Source: Paenibacillus bouchesdurhonensis
GTDB lineage: Bacteria; Bacillota; Bacilli; Paenibacillales; Paenibacillaceae
Assembly: GCF_900155685.1 (NCBI RefSeq)
Contig: NZ_LT732548.1
Coordinates: 2,748,294-2,812,293, forward strand
DNA: 64,000 bases
Reading direction: 5' to 3'
The position numbers were made by a program, and so were the translations under genes. The notes beneath the pieces were generated by a model that saw only the letters and a program-made list of their open reading frames with translations, did no database searches and was not told the DNA's origin. Below are positions 36,632 to 45,298 of the stretch, one piece after another; the first letter of the stretch is position 1, and each line of letters starts with the position of its first letter.

Positions 36632-37072
36632 ATGATAATATTTTCTTTATCCATTAGCTTAGCACTTATATTGATCCTCGTGATAACCGCTAGGAGACAG
36701 ATATTTCAGCAAGAAAATGCTTTAGCGAGCATGATGCCTGTTAGAGAAGTTAGGAATAAATTGTATGGAGGGTTTACTGGCTTTGTTTTATGTCTTGATT
36801 TTACGCGTTATCCGAATACTCGGAAGATGAGAGATTTCATTTGCCAACATATTGAGAGCGAAAAGATTCTTATTTATGACATTTCTATGTTTAGCTCTAG
36901 CGATATGTCAATGTTTCAAGGGATTACTGATTATTTTTATCCGTCACTTGGATGCGTTAAAGAAGGGATCCTGGATCAGGATATGATTGTTCTAAACAGA
37001 TTTGACTCTGAATATAAAAATCAAATCGTAGAGTTTATTAAACATTTTGAAAAGGAAAATGAGCATGATTAA
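36632..37072 (+). CDS. Membrane-anchored protein of unknown function in the lasso operon
   Basis: A 146-residue protein I cannot assign. It has one N-terminal membrane helix (SLSISLALILILVITA) and a soluble domain with GGFTGFVLCLDFTRYPNTRKM and ILIYDISMFSSSD. The alternation of strands and helices could be a redoxin-like fold, but there is no CxxC. It lies between the precursor and the MauE-like genes, so a role in maturation, folding or export is plausible. The stop overlaps the next start. Confidence 0.6.
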   Translation: MIIFSLSISLALILILVITARRQIFQQENALASMMPVREVRNKLYGGFTGFVLCLDFTRYPNTRKMRDFICQHIESEKILIYDISMFSSSDMSMFQGITDYFYPSLGCVKEGILDQDMIVLNRFDSEYKNQIVEFIKHFEKENEHD

Positions 37073-37490
37073 CTGGCTGGGTATCCTCCAATGGATGACT
37101 GCGATCGGAATGGCAGTTATCTACTATAAAAGCAGCACACAAAAATTACGAAATGCGTATGGCTTTTACTGTATCGTTACAGGGGACTATAAATTGACAA
37201 ACAAGCAAAAAGCAACCGTACTTTCTCCCTTTCTTGGTGCAATTGAACTCATCACTGCCCTTTGGCTGGTTGTACCTTGGATGCAGGTGTTTGGCTTCAT
37301 GATGGTTGCGTGTTTGCAGATCCTATTTCTATTTGTGTTGATACCAAGGAAAGGGCTTGTACTCAAGAATGGATGTGGATGTTTTGGCTTAAACACTCCT
37401 AAAGAGATTACAGGTCGTGATCTTGTTAATAACAGTGCGATATTATCTGTTGTATTAATATTTATCGGTATTAATTCGTTGGGAGTATGA
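37065..37490 (+). CDS. MauE/DoxX-like membrane protein, first copy
   Basis: A 141-residue protein with about four membrane helices and the CGCFG motif near its C-terminal third, a hallmark of MauE-type redox membrane proteins. MauE and MauD are needed to form disulfides in methylamine dehydrogenase, so this pair of families signals oxidative protein folding. I chose the ATG at 37065, eight bases after AAAGGA; it overlaps the preceding stop. A second MauE-like gene follows. Confidence 0.75.
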   Translation: MINWLGILQWMTAIGMAVIYYKSSTQKLRNAYGFYCIVTGDYKLTNKQKATVLSPFLGAIELITALWLVVPWMQVFGFMMVACLQILFLFVLIPRKGLVLKNGCGCFGLNTPKEITGRDLVNNSAILSVVLIFIGINSLGV

Positions 37491-37507
37491 AATTGTAGGA
37501 GGGCCGA

Positions 37508-38020
37508 ATGTTGGAAATTACTTCGCTTTTGATGGCTTATGCAATTGCGATTACACTCCTTTTGTCTGGTATTAGTAAGATTTACGATATTCAAGGTACG
37601 ATAAGAAGTGCAATTGCCGTTGGGATTTTACCGACTAATCTTGCCCGTGGTTTTGGCTTCTTACTGCCGTTTGCGGAAGTCATACTAGCGGTAATCTTAT
37701 TTATTACTTCAGAATCGTATCTGTTGCTCGCTGCCTTGCTTCTTGTGTTTGTCTCGTTTGTAATTGCGAATGCAAAAGTAATGCTTGAGAAAAAAGACCT
37801 CGCCTGCCATTGTTTTGGAAGATTTATAACAGGTGAGATGGGATTAGGAACTTTGATGCATTCGCTAATCTTAATCATCTATTGGATTCCTGTTTGCATA
37901 CAGCCTACAAATTATACTAAACTGCTTCACACCATTCATGATCCTAGTTCAATAGCTATCATTTTTATGGGAATTCTTTGTTTGGTTGGAACTGGAATGA
38001 TTTCTCGTCTCATCGATTAA
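37508..38020 (+). CDS. MauE/DoxX-like membrane protein, second copy
   Basis: A 170-residue multi-spanning protein with the MauE-type motif CHCFG after AKVMLEKKDLA, and four or five hydrophobic helices. A strong AGGAGGG precedes the ATG. It is only distantly similar to the first copy, so the two could form a heteromeric electron-transfer unit. The thioredoxin-like gene begins just after its stop. Confidence 0.78.
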   Translation: MLEITSLLMAYAIAITLLLSGISKIYDIQGTIRSAIAVGILPTNLARGFGFLLPFAEVILAVILFITSESYLLLAALLLVFVSFVIANAKVMLEKKDLACHCFGRFITGEMGLGTLMHSLILIIYWIPVCIQPTNYTKLLHTIHDPSSIAIIFMGILCLVGTGMISRLID

Positions 38021-38038
38021 ATGAGGAGGTTAGAATCT

Positions 38039-38554
38039 TTGGTGCAAAGTCAACTTGCTCTTTGGATGTTATTGAGTATTCAAACAGTGCTCCTATGTAC
38101 CCTGGCTTTACAATTTCGCAAACAAAAAAACGGGGGGGGATTGCCCCCCGGCATGCGCATTCCGAATATTCCAGTTGAAACGGCAAGCGACACACAATAC
38201 TTACGAAGCATTGCTAAGGAAAATAATATTACTTTTATTTTGCTCGTCTCGGGCGGGTGTAAATTTTGTGTGGCCGTACTTAAAGAACTTTCAAAACAGT
38301 ATAACGATCAAATGATTCCAATTCGAATTCTTTATTATGGGAAAAAAGATGAAACGATAGATATTCCTACAGAAATTCCTGTATACCAGATCAGAAAAGA
38401 GATGACTAGTCTTTTAAAAATTAATAAATTTCCATTCGGTTTAATATTAGATCAGAAATCAGTTATTTTGCGCCGGGATATTGTATCTGTTCAACAATTA
38501 GAGTCTTGGCTAAAAGCACAGCTAGAAAACTTCCCTGAATTTACGGGTGAATAG
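38039..38554 (+). CDS. Membrane-anchored thioredoxin-like protein (MauD/TlpA type)
   Basis: A 171-residue protein with one N-terminal membrane anchor (LALWMLLSIQTVLLCTLAL) and a thioredoxin-like domain outside the membrane. The active site is GGCKFC (Cys74 and Cys77), and KFPFG near the C-terminus should hold the cis-proline. With the two MauE-like proteins it forms a likely disulfide-introducing system for the cysteine-rich peptide. A TTG at 38039 is preferred because AGGAGG lies nine bases upstream; an ATG at 38021 sits before that site. Confidence 0.78.
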   Translation: MVQSQLALWMLLSIQTVLLCTLALQFRKQKNGGGLPPGMRIPNIPVETASDTQYLRSIAKENNITFILLVSGGCKFCVAVLKELSKQYNDQMIPIRILYYGKKDETIDIPTEIPVYQIRKEMTSLLKINKFPFGLILDQKSVILRRDIVSVQQLESWLKAQLENFPEFTGE

Positions 38555-38556
38555 GG

Positions 38557-40386
38557 ATGAACCAGGGGGATATACGTCGCTTATCTTTGGATTCATTACG
38601 GCATATTAAATTAATATTTATGATCGGATGGAAAGCGCATCCTAGATTGATGTCTGTATGGATCTTCATCATGTTTATTTTGGCCTTTATACCTACTGTT
38701 CAAATCTGGCTTCATAAAACCCTGATTGATCAAGTTTCGACTTTATCAACAGGACAAGGGTCTATTTACATCGTTATGTTTTCTTTATTTATTTACTATG
38801 GCTCAGGATTCGTGTTGGTTACCATAACAGAAATCCAAAAATACATTTACACAATTGTTCAGCAAGATGCCAACATGAAGATGAAACATGACTTGTTGAA
38901 AAAGATTAACGACGTCCCTCTTCAACACTTCGAAGATCATGCATTTTTCAATCAAATGACGATGGCTCAAACTGCATTAAATTTGGGATGTTTTGATTTC
39001 ATACAGTACTTGTTTCAAGGGATGAGAACTCTACTAACAATTATAAGTGTATTTGGACTTTTAGCATACGTCAGTTGGGCTCTTCCCTTGGGATTAATTG
39101 CGTCTACGTTTCCCGGGATTCTCTTACTATTTATTGCAAAAAAGAAACGTTTCCGTTTTACGCTTCACAGTACGGAAGAAGGACGTGAAATGGATTATTT
39201 GTACCGATTATTGCAGCTTAAAGAATCAGCGCGTGAAATAAGAATCTTTCAACTTGCAGAACACCTGATATCGCGGTGGAAACAAATTCAGTTAACCTTT
39301 CGAGAGTTCCAACTAAAGAATAAAAAGCAAGAAGCTCTCGGTGGTACTTTTGGTTCGATGTTTATGACATCCTCTGCGATTGTTGTGGGTTTGTTATTAC
39401 TTTGGCAAGTAAAAGATGGGGCGATTAGTATTGGTAGTTTTGTAGCATTAATTGCGTCAGTATTAACCATTCAGGGTATGGTGGGCAGTTTGGGGGCAGC
39501 GGTGATGCAACTGTGGGAGAGCCTGTTTAATCTAAATCATTATTATTCATTTCTGAACAAGAATATCGAAACGGAGCAGGGAACTCTTTCTTTTCCAAAG
39601 CCTCATTTTCACGCAATAGAATTCCAAGAAGTTAGTTTCCGATATGGAAACCATAAAGAGAGTATTCGGAATGTTTCACTCCAAATTAGGCAAGGTGAAA
39701 AAATTGCTATCGTAGGGGAGAACGGTGCGGGTAAAACAACATTAGTCCAACTGATGCTAGGCCTCTATTCTCCAACACAGGGGCGGATATTAATTGGCGG
39801 GCTAGATATCCGTGAAATCGATCAAACTTCTTTCCTAGCAAATGTCACTTGCGTATTTCAGGATTTTGTACGCTACCGTCTATCGTTACGCGACAATGTC
39901 GGTTTCGGGCAACTTGCAGAAATCGAAAATGATGAAAAAATTAGAGATGTGCTTGAAAATACAGGTTTAAATTCATTAGTAAAACAATTACCGAAGGGTC
40001 TGGAAACGAAATTAAGCAGTCAGTTCATTTCAGGACAAGAACTTTCAGGGGGACAATGGCAGCGAGTAGCGATAGCTAGAGCTCTAATGAAAAATGCAGA
40101 GATCGTTATACTAGATGAACCGACAGCTGCACTAGATCCGCGTACCGAAGTAGACATCATACAACAAATGCACCAACTATCGAATCAGAAAACAAGTATT
40201 ATCATTTCGCACCGACTTGGTCCAGCTCGATTATGCGATCGTATAATAGTTATGAAGCAAGGTGAAATAATTGAAATTGGAAACCATAAGGAATTGCTTT
40301 CGTTAAACGGGGAGTATGCTAAAATGTACCACACCCAATCGCAATGGTATCAAGACACCGAAATCGAATCGAGGCGAGCACTTTGA
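38557..40386 (+). CDS. ABC exporter with fused membrane and ATPase domains (lasso D protein candidate)
   Basis: A 609-residue half-transporter. An exporter-type membrane domain of about six helices precedes a nucleotide-binding domain with Walker A GENGAGKTT, signature ELSGGQWQRVAIARA and Walker B IVILDEPTAALDP. There is no N-terminal C39 peptidase, so it should not cleave a leader. Lasso clusters usually encode such a transporter for export and self-protection. It starts two bases after the thioredoxin-like gene and overlaps the next ATPase gene by 4 nt. Confidence 0.9.
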   Translation: MNQGDIRRLSLDSLRHIKLIFMIGWKAHPRLMSVWIFIMFILAFIPTVQIWLHKTLIDQVSTLSTGQGSIYIVMFSLFIYYGSGFVLVTITEIQKYIYTIVQQDANMKMKHDLLKKINDVPLQHFEDHAFFNQMTMAQTALNLGCFDFIQYLFQGMRTLLTIISVFGLLAYVSWALPLGLIASTFPGILLLFIAKKKRFRFTLHSTEEGREMDYLYRLLQLKESAREIRIFQLAEHLISRWKQIQLTFREFQLKNKKQEALGGTFGSMFMTSSAIVVGLLLLWQVKDGAISIGSFVALIASVLTIQGMVGSLGAAVMQLWESLFNLNHYYSFLNKNIETEQGTLSFPKPHFHAIEFQEVSFRYGNHKESIRNVSLQIRQGEKIAIVGENGAGKTTLVQLMLGLYSPTQGRILIGGLDIREIDQTSFLANVTCVFQDFVRYRLSLRDNVGFGQLAEIENDEKIRDVLENTGLNSLVKQLPKGLETKLSSQFISGQELSGGQWQRVAIARALMKNAEIVILDEPTAALDPRTEVDIIQQMHQLSNQKTSIIISHRLGPARLCDRIIVMKQGEIIEIGNHKELLSLNGEYAKMYHTQSQWYQDTEIESRRAL

Positions 40387-41150
40387 CTGTGATTCTGGAA
40401 ATAGAAAAACTCAGCAAATTCTATACAACGCATTCAGAAATGACGTATGTCATTAAGGATATTAACCTAACTATATCGCGTGGAGAATTCATTGTCGTCA
40501 TGGGGAAAAGCGGCTCTGGTAAAACAACTTTACTACAACTTATCGGAGCATTGATTGATCCGTCTGATGGTAATATACGAGTGGATGGTCAATCTTTGCA
40601 AGAGATTTCCGTTGAACCACATGCCACACAATACCGAAGAGAAAAAGTCGGATTCATATTCCAGTTTTTTAATCTCATTGCTTCGATTAATGCCGAAGAC
40701 AATGTTGCTATGCCCTTGTTGCTGGCAGGCGTGAAGAAGAAAGAGGCTTATGATAAAGCGAGAGATCTGCTTGAGAAAGTAGGTTTACTCAACAAAAGAA
40801 AACAATACCCCCACACTTTATCGGGTGGGGAGCAGCAACGTATCGCGATCGCGAGAGCACTCGTGCAAAATCCTTGCCTACTGCTTGCTGATGAACCAAC
40901 AGGAAATTTGGATTCAGTAACGACCTCTCATATTTTGTCTCTGCTGGTTCAACTTCAAAAACATCGTAATCAGACCATTTTGTTAGTTACTCACGATCCT
41001 CAAGTCGCTGCTCATGCGGATCGGGTCATTTTTTTACACGATGGCAAACTGGTTCTTGATCATGCTAATGATAAGGCATGTGACCACAATAAGCGAGTTT
41101 CGGTTATCGTCGATCTTCAACTTGAATCGCAAGGAAAGGTTGGTATCTGA
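40383..41150 (+). CDS. LolD/MacB-type ABC transporter ATPase
   Basis: A 255-residue ATPase. Motifs are GKSGSGKTT, LSGGEQQRIAIARALVQNP and LLADEPTGNLDS, the form typical of the MacB/LolD/BceA group. I place the start at the TTG overlapping the upstream stop (TTGA), eight bases after GAGG. Its stop overlaps the permease start by one base. With that permease it probably makes a second export or resistance pump, like the BceAB-type detoxifiers that protect Firmicutes from peptide antibiotics. Confidence 0.9.
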   Translation: MTVILEIEKLSKFYTTHSEMTYVIKDINLTISRGEFIVVMGKSGSGKTTLLQLIGALIDPSDGNIRVDGQSLQEISVEPHATQYRREKVGFIFQFFNLIASINAEDNVAMPLLLAGVKKKEAYDKARDLLEKVGLLNKRKQYPHTLSGGEQQRIAIARALVQNPCLLLADEPTGNLDSVTTSHILSLLVQLQKHRNQTILLVTHDPQVAAHADRVIFLHDGKLVLDHANDKACDHNKRVSVIVDLQLESQGKVGI

Positions 41151-43735
41151 TGGTTATTCTGATGCTAGCCCGGAAGATGCTTCTTGCGAAAAAGAGCAGA
41201 ATGATGTATATGCTCGTCGGCGTAATGTTAGGTACGATTCTTTTAACTAGTGTAGTGCTCTTGGGTCAGATGCTTCATGCTTCAATAAAAAAACAACAGT
41301 TTGTTCAATTTGGATATACAGATATTATGGTGGGATATAGGACTGCTGAACAAGGACTTACCCCAGAACAAATAGATCAAATTACAAGCAGTACGATGGT
41401 TCAAGGCTTTGCGCAAATATTGGCGGCGCCTAAGATTCCCGGGCTTTCTCCTGATTTTTATGTTGTTGGGGTTGATAATTCCGAAATTGCGAAATCAACC
41501 TATAAATTTACGCAAGCCCTGCAGCCCTTTGAAATTGTGTTGACCGAGAGGCTTGCCGAACGTTGGGGTGTCGAATTACACGGCAAAACATCCATACCGT
41601 CATTTCCATCTTCACAGCCCTGGGTGGTAAAGGAAATTATTCCTGATCGTTACGGACCAGACGGCCCGTTGCCGGATTATGCCATTTTTCATCTGCAATC
41701 CCTGCAAGAGAATGTAGGAAGCGACGTAAAAGTTAATCTTCTTTTAATAAATTTAGTCAAAGATCATGATAAGCAAAGGTTTTCGCGGTTTGTGAAGGAT
41801 AACTTTGATCCCATACCGGATGTGGATATCGTAGGTGACTCTGAAGAGGGAGATAAATTAAATAGTTTTCTCGTCATCGGATATGCATTAGGGGTTATGG
41901 TTGTATTTGCTAGTGGTTTTATGATGCTGAGTAGTTTCTACATTACTGTTCAACAGAGAAAAAAAGAGTTAGCTCTTCTACGTATGATCGGTGGAAGTCC
42001 GAGTCAATTGAAGTTGATGGTCTGTATAGAGGGGTTGGCGATTGCCATTATCGGGTCATTTCTCGGCTCGCTTATGGGTGTATTATTAACAAAGTTAACT
42101 ATAAACTGGATGGCTCGATATCTTGCGATCCCATTATTTTCAGTGTCAATTTCATATGAGTACGTTGCGGTCACTGCAATAAGCATCGCTTTATTTGTTT
42201 TTTTAACTTCCTTGATTCCTGCCCATAAATCCTCAAGAGTTTTGCCAATGGAATTCCTTAATGAGATACTTGATGAAAATTTGCGTCCTCGGAATACTCA
42301 GAAATGGATAGCGGTCGGATTATTGGTGATTAGTCTTCTTTGCGCAGGTATAGGCAGATGGGGGGATCAGGAAAGTTCCTTGCATGTTCTGTTCTATGTA
42401 GTAGGAGGATTAATGATCTCCAGCTCCCTTTATATGTTCACTCCCTTTTGGATATCACCTGTTTTGCGCATATTGTCCCCGCTCCTTGAACGAATAGCAG
42501 GCATAGAATCCAAAATTGCTGTTCAAAATCTGATTTTTCAACGAGCCCAAAGTACATTGGCTGTTATTATCATTGGTTTATCCATGACATTGACTATTCC
42601 GATTGTCACTATTTATACATGGATTGGAGATAACATGTTGAAGCAAATAGAGTCAAATTACATCTCTGATATTTTAGTATCGAGCAATAAAAGCATGCGT
42701 TCCACTGTTCCGTTGGAAATACAAGAAGATTTGCAACAAATACCAGGTGTGAAAACGGCTATTGCGGTTAGCGTCAATCGGACATTAATTCTGGATAATT
42801 ATGATTTCTCAAAGAGCAATCAGAGATGGTTGAATTTAAAGTCATCTCCTTCTCCACTTTTTAAAAATGAACACAATAAACCTGTTTTGAATCGAGAAGT
42901 GGCGAACTATAAATTAGTAAATATCCATTCTCTCGTCAAGGAACTTAATCTGCAATTGCCACAAGAAATCGAACTACAAAATGCGGTAATGATAACAGCG
43001 CGTTACGCCGAAATGTTGGGTGTTAGGAAGGGGGATACTTTGGAGTTTTTAACCGTTCCTTCAGCTTATAAAGAACCTTACCGCCAGGTGAAAGTTACGA
43101 TTGCAGCAGTACTAGATCAGTTGTATGCAAACGAAGACACGCTGCTGCTTTTGGATTGGAACAACTCTGCGCTCACAGGACTGGATCAACCCAATGTGCA
43201 TAGTGTCATGCTATACGTCGATCCGACCCAGAAAGCGCTTGTGGCTCAGCATATAAAGATGCTTCAAATGAATAAATATGACGAAATTAATTGGAGCGAC
43301 AGATCTACTCAGTTGCAGGAGCTGTCAAAGCAAATGTCCGAGCGCATTTTGATATTGGGAGCGACTTTTGTGTTGTTGCTGATAATGGGACTGAGCGGGA
43401 TGGCTAATCATCTATCGGCCATCCTCCTGACTAAACGTCGTGAAATGTCAATACTTCGTATGATAAGTGCAACCCACGGTCAAATTCGGAAGATTATTAT
43501 CGTTCAATGTGGATTATTTGGCATGATAGGAATTGTCATCGGAGTTATCACGGGGTGGCTCATCACTTTATACTTTTCACAGATAGACAATGGTCACATT
43601 TATAATGCTATAAGAGAACAAGTATATATTGTAATATGTGTTGTGGTTTTTACTTTTATCTTATCGTTCCTATTAGGAAGCAAAGAAGCCAGAATGGTTT
43701 CTGAGTCCAAGAAGTCCAACATTCAAATGGATTAG
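41150..43735 (+). CDS. FtsX/MacB-type ABC transporter permease
   Basis: An 861-residue permease with two FtsX-like halves. A helix near the N-terminus is followed by a large extracytoplasmic domain, then three helices around residues 235-370 with QRKKELALLRMIGGSPSQLK. A second set near the C-terminus has TKRREMSILRMISATHGQIRK. This duplicated layout is that of bacteriocin and lipid-substrate pumps. It ends the operon. The tail contains only charged residues and no further gene follows before IS debris. Confidence 0.9.
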   Translation: MVILMLARKMLLAKKSRMMYMLVGVMLGTILLTSVVLLGQMLHASIKKQQFVQFGYTDIMVGYRTAEQGLTPEQIDQITSSTMVQGFAQILAAPKIPGLSPDFYVVGVDNSEIAKSTYKFTQALQPFEIVLTERLAERWGVELHGKTSIPSFPSSQPWVVKEIIPDRYGPDGPLPDYAIFHLQSLQENVGSDVKVNLLLINLVKDHDKQRFSRFVKDNFDPIPDVDIVGDSEEGDKLNSFLVIGYALGVMVVFASGFMMLSSFYITVQQRKKELALLRMIGGSPSQLKLMVCIEGLAIAIIGSFLGSLMGVLLTKLTINWMARYLAIPLFSVSISYEYVAVTAISIALFVFLTSLIPAHKSSRVLPMEFLNEILDENLRPRNTQKWIAVGLLVISLLCAGIGRWGDQESSLHVLFYVVGGLMISSSLYMFTPFWISPVLRILSPLLERIAGIESKIAVQNLIFQRAQSTLAVIIIGLSMTLTIPIVTIYTWIGDNMLKQIESNYISDILVSSNKSMRSTVPLEIQEDLQQIPGVKTAIAVSVNRTLILDNYDFSKSNQRWLNLKSSPSPLFKNEHNKPVLNREVANYKLVNIHSLVKELNLQLPQEIELQNAVMITARYAEMLGVRKGDTLEFLTVPSAYKEPYRQVKVTIAAVLDQLYANEDTLLLLDWNNSALTGLDQPNVHSVMLYVDPTQKALVAQHIKMLQMNKYDEINWSDRSTQLQELSKQMSERILILGATFVLLLIMGLSGMANHLSAILLTKRREMSILRMISATHGQIRKIIIVQCGLFGMIGIVIGVITGWLITLYFSQIDNGHIYNAIREQVYIVICVVVFTFILSFLLGSKEARMVSESKKSNIQMD

Positions 43736-43762
43736 TAAACAGCTTCACCGATGGTTCTCCCT

Positions 43763-43870
43763 TGGTCAAGACCCCATTTAGTGGACATTGAAAAAACACC
43801 TAGGCTGTAAACTGGCGACGGCAATCTGCCGGCGTCATGTTGATTTAATTTGCGTTACGGCCGTAATGGG
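43763..43870 (-). mobile_element. IS3-family remnant, copy 2, same orientation as copy 1
   Basis: The plus strand shows TGGTCAAGACCCC at 43763 followed by TTTAGTGGACATTGAAAA, close to copy 1 at 31530. On the minus strand the final codons read NMTPADCRRQFTA then TAG at 43800, aligned with the transposase C-terminus of copy 1. An in-frame stop lies just upstream, so this copy is more decayed. The pair brackets the lasso operon. Confidence 0.7.
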
Positions 43871-44102
43871 AAAATATTCACTCCTACTAATAAAGATTGG
43901 GAAAACTTCATTCATATGATTATGTAGAAGATCCGATGCTTGGTAATACAGGGAGGTTGAAAGGCAAAGGAGATCCTAAACCTTAGGGGCATCAAATGAG
44001 TATAAACTCATCAAAAATGGCAAAATGGTTATTTGAAGATATACAACCAGTCATATTACTTCCAGGTTATGGAGGAAAAAAAGAGGGTTGAAAGAGCTAG
44101 AA
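43871..44102 (+). pseudogene. Degraded toxin-tip fragment
   Basis: Partial frames read RNGKIFTPTNKDWENF and, after a stop, DPMLGNTGRLKGKGDPKP, then EYKLIKNGKM-like text in another frame. This resembles the C-terminal tip of a polymorphic toxin broken by several frameshifts. A small immunity-like gene follows. Confidence 0.4.
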
Positions 44103-44354
44103 ATGATAATAGATCAAAGTGCTGAAGAATATTTAAAATCTATTATTAATGAAATGATTAAATTATTTCAAATTTCCGAGGAAGAAGCATACGGACGAAT
44201 CAATAGATTTTGGTCTGGAAAGAATCTAGTTGGTGACCATATCATGCTTTACCATCTTAATGAAAATTATTGGGCAAACACGATTTATTATAGGAAAAAC
44301 TCGTACTGGTGGTTACGAGAAGGTGAAAAAATAGAACCTTTACCGTACCCATAA
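44103..44354 (+). CDS. Small immunity-like protein
   Basis: An 83-residue soluble protein from the ATG at 44103 (a TTG at 44088 adds five residues and has a better GGAGG-type site somewhat upstream). It is mostly acidic and helical, with EEEAYGRINRFW, NENYWANTIYYRKNSYWW and EKIEPLPYP. The Trp/Tyr-rich end resembles several small immunity proteins of Rhs toxins, but I cannot name a family. Its toxin partner is the broken tip just upstream, so it may be an orphan immunity gene kept for protection. Confidence 0.55.
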   Translation: MIIDQSAEEYLKSIINEMIKLFQISEEEAYGRINRFWSGKNLVGDHIMLYHLNENYWANTIYYRKNSYWWLREGEKIEPLPYP

Positions 44355-44505
44355 GAATGGATCACATGGAGTAACATAACTCCATGTGGTTTTCTAAAAG
44401 TATATTCTATTGCTACTACTGATTGGTTCAATGCTTCTGTATAAGTTGGTGCAACTACTATAAATACTGTGAGGAAGTATTTAAACCACAATGCGTTTAA
44501 TTCTC

Positions 44506-45230
44506 GAAATGTGATTAGCTATACGAATCCGAGTCGGAACACAACAAGCTATCGATATGATAAGCTTAACCGCTTAATATCTGTTGTGGACGCTTTTAAA
44601 CCAGAGGACTTCTTATTCGTATAACAAGCTCAAACAGCTTCAATCCACGTACAAAGCGAAGGCAGCAAAACCTGGGTAACGACAAAAAACTATGATGAGA
44701 CAGGATTTTTGCGGACGATTTACGGATCCTGCTGCCAATCAGGATGCTTTCACTCGAAATAAACTAGGACAAATTGCTAGCCCAAAGATCCGAATAACGC
44801 TTATTAGCTATGCTTACGATGAGGTTGGCTGGAATATCATTAAAAATGTAGGATCAACAACAGTAAAAATGTCTACCAATCGTATATTTGGCCCGCCGCG
44901 TCAAGAGGAAGTTCGTAATGGCTCAAACTACATGACGGTGTATAATGTTTACAATATTTTGGTTCTTTGAAATACAAGGCTACCGTATACGATGGAGTAG
45001 CCACAGTTGGTTGTCCGGCATGAATGTGATGACCAAAATCGATTGAAGAACGTAGCGGACGCATGAGATTATTTCACGCATTATACGTAAGATCGCGAAA
45101 GCAACCACTGGGATTTCACGAATACGCTCTATTGGGACAGTAGATTTAGGAATCCTGGTATCAATAAGTGGTAGCTTCCTAGCCAGTGATTATTCACGGA
45201 CTAGGCAGTTTCAGACCAACTGCTCGCTCT
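44506..45230 (+). pseudogene. Degraded copy of the Rhs middle region
   Basis: About 560 bp run parallel to nt 28533-29090 of the intact Rhs gene with many point changes and frameshifts. One readable frame (44692-44970) contains RFTDPAANQDAFTRNKLGQIAS and YMTVYNVYN, matching the intact protein. The last part, 45070-45230, shows only scattered similarity to nt 29248-29290. It cannot be expressed as an Rhs protein. Confidence 0.8.
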
Positions 45231-45298
45231 CCATTTGATTTTCATTTAAAATTTCATTAAATTATTTATATGTCAAATTTAATGAAAGGGTTGAAGTG

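Noticed and set aside
38557-40386. Leader-cleaving bacteriocin exporter (C39 type)
   Set aside because: The N-terminus goes directly into membrane helices, with no Cys-protease domain or catalytic Cys motif.
40383-43735. LolCDE lipoprotein sorting system
   Set aside because: Lol machinery belongs to Gram-negative outer-membrane bacteria; in this Firmicute the pair is better read as a BceAB/MacB-type peptide pump.
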